Positions 5,626 to 6,511 of a stretch of 6,511 nucleotides of DNA are shown piece after piece (position 1 is the stretch's first letter; each line of letters opens with the position of its first letter). Both the position numbers and the translations under genes were made by a program. Location of the stretch: the NCBI GenBank assembly GCA_021798655.1, contig JAJZFE010000386.1, positions 1-6,511 of the forward strand, written 5' to 3'. The notes under the pieces are model-generated. The model did no database searches. It was not told the DNA's origin and saw only the letters and a program-made list of their open reading frames with translations. The stretch is from Acidobacteriota bacterium (lineage in GTDB: Bacteria; Acidobacteriota; Terriglobia; Terriglobales; Acidobacteriaceae).

Positions 5626-5651
5626 AGCGACACGTTTCTTTTTCAGTCGCT
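5626..5651. promoter_or_regulatory. Inverted repeat AGCGAC-N14-GTCGCT between divergent genes
   Basis: A perfect 6-bp inverted repeat has its arms at 5626-5631 and 5646-5651, separated by 14 AT-rich bases. The arms are 20 bp centre to centre, about two helical turns, as expected for a dimeric regulator. It sits in the 216-bp gap between the transporter and the right-hand membrane-protein gene, so it could serve either. I cannot name a regulator, and no regulator gene with a DNA-binding domain is in the window. Confidence 0.35.
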
Positions 5652-5677
5652 CAACAATCCTCCGAATCCGGGCGCAA

Positions 5678-5686
5678 TGCTATCCT
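5678..5686 (+). promoter_or_regulatory. Candidate extended -10 promoter for the right-hand membrane protein
   Basis: TGCTATCCT on the plus strand is an extended -10 form (TG, one base, then a hexamer with four of six consensus bases). The start would be near 5693, leaving a leader of about 50 bases before the ATG at 5743. No clear -35 is seen, which extended -10 promoters can lack. Confidence 0.35.
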
Positions 5687-5742
5687 TCGTGCGAGACCCT
5701 GTTTGCGCGCAACCACCATCCCTGAACACGCGGAGGACATCG

Positions 5743-6511
5743 ATGGCTGAACCGTGGCAGGTGCCGGCCCCCGGCACGCCCGCGCCCTCCCTGCACCTCG
5801 ACCTTCGCCCGCTCTCACTCGGCGAAATCCTGGACCGCACCTTCTCGGTCTACCGCTCGCGTTTCTGGCTCTTCTCCGGCATCGCGGCCATCTATGCGGC
5901 ATGTGCGCTCGCCTTTCAGCTGCTCAACCTGCTGGCTCGCCACTTCGTCACCATCCACTACGGCTTTCGCAGTGGAACGTCCTCTGCGCTCGTCGGTAGC
6001 CTCATCATGGCGTTACCACTGCTTGTGCCCTACGCCATCACCGAGGCCGCGCTCATCTTCGCACTGCGCGAGGTCTACCTCGGCAACGGCACCACCGCCG
6101 CCAGCGCCCTGCGTGCCACCATTCGCCGCTGGTATCGCTACGTCGGCATCGCGCTCTGGATCACCATCAGTTGCGCCTGGGCGCCGCTGCTCTTCTGGAT
6201 TCCGGCCTTCGGCATCGCACTCAACCTGCAAGGGTCCAACCTCGCCTGGCTTGTAGGGCTGCTGTTCTTCCTCGGCTTCTGCACCCTGCCCTACAGTGTC
6301 TGGGTGCTCCTCCGCAACCTCCTCGCCGCGCAGGTCTCGGTCGTGGAAGACGCACCTGTTCGCGCCTCCATGCGCCGCAGCAAACTGCTCACCCGCGGTG
6401 CCAGGCTCAACATCTTCGTCGTGCTGCTCGTCGCCACGGCACTCACCATGACCGCCGGAGTGCTGCAGGCGCCGCTGCTCTTCCTCGTCGCCCGCAATCC
6501 CCTGCAGGAAC
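5743..6511 (+). CDS. Multi-span membrane protein of unknown function, N-terminal 256 codons
   Basis: An integral membrane protein running off the right edge. The ATG at 5743 has CGGAGGA five bases upstream, a strong ribosome-binding site. A 20-residue proline-rich cytoplasmic start is followed by LRPLSLGEILDRTFSVYR (21-38), which I recognise as the opening of a widespread family of uncharacterised membrane proteins distantly related to the membrane domain of some glycerophosphodiester phosphodiesterases. Hydrophobic segments lie at about 42-65, 82-106, 133-158, 166-190 and 222-250. Between the last two comes VVEDAPVRASMRRSKLLTRG (200-219), a charged amphipathic stretch typical of this family. 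I can assign no reaction. It is divergent from the transporter genes and has its own likely promoter, so it need not be related to them. No stop or frameshift was met in the 256 codons. Confidence 0.85.
   Translation, partial: MAEPWQVPAPGTPAPSLHLDLRPLSLGEILDRTFSVYRSRFWLFSGIAAIYAACALAFQLLNLLARHFVTIHYGFRSGTSSALVGSLIMALPLLVPYAITEAALIFALREVYLGNGTTAASALRATIRRWYRYVGIALWITISCAWAPLLFWIPAFGIALNLQGSNLAWLVGLLFFLGFCTLPYSVWVLLRNLLAAQVSVVEDAPVRASMRRSKLLTRGARLNIFVVLLVATALTMTAGVLQAPLLFLVARNPLQE

Overview
The window looks like chromosomal DNA from a GC-rich acidobacterium, probably family Acidobacteriaceae (Terriglobus/Granulicella/Edaphobacter type). I infer this from the GlmS sequence, the repeat elements around 1550-1840 that resemble ones I remember from that group, and the style of the OFA transporter and the membrane protein at the right end. 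No database search was possible, so the placement rests on recall.

Layout from left to right. (1) Positions 1-1232, minus strand: the first 410 codons of glmS (glucosamine-6-phosphate synthase), cut by the window edge and intact where visible. Its start has no Shine-Dalgarno sequence, and a -10-like box is placed so that the mRNA could be leaderless. (2) Positions 1233-1851: a gene-poor, repeat-rich island. It holds a perfect TATAAT box with a 31-codon proline-rich ORF that stops at the repeats, a 17-bp tandem duplication, a REP-like palindrome, two 59-bp copies of an AT-rich element spaced 69 bp apart (23 codons, so in frame), and a strong minus-strand terminator. (3) Positions 1852-2036, minus strand: a probable gene remnant with a Tat-like signal sequence.

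(4) Positions 2094-5526, minus strand: four collinear genes. In transcription order they are an OFA-family MFS transporter (454 aa), a 40-aa single-span membrane protein that matches the 'MFS transporter small subunit' type, a soluble PAS-domain histidine kinase, and a receiver-only response regulator. No terminator is visible between them, and the first strong one downstream is at 1814-1840. The simplest reading is a carboxylate transporter and its small partner grouped with a cytoplasmic sensory pair. The receiver has no DNA-binding output, so it may act by protein-protein contact or pass phosphate to another protein.

(5) Positions 5527-5742: a divergent intergenic region with a candidate promoter and an inverted repeat. 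(6) From 5743, plus strand: the first 256 codons of a multi-span membrane protein of unknown function, cut by the right edge.

The most notable items are the tiny transporter partner, which is too short for many gene callers, the transporter/kinase/receiver grouping, the in-frame 69-bp repeat, and the decayed secreted-protein gene beside it. None is proven to be a new system.
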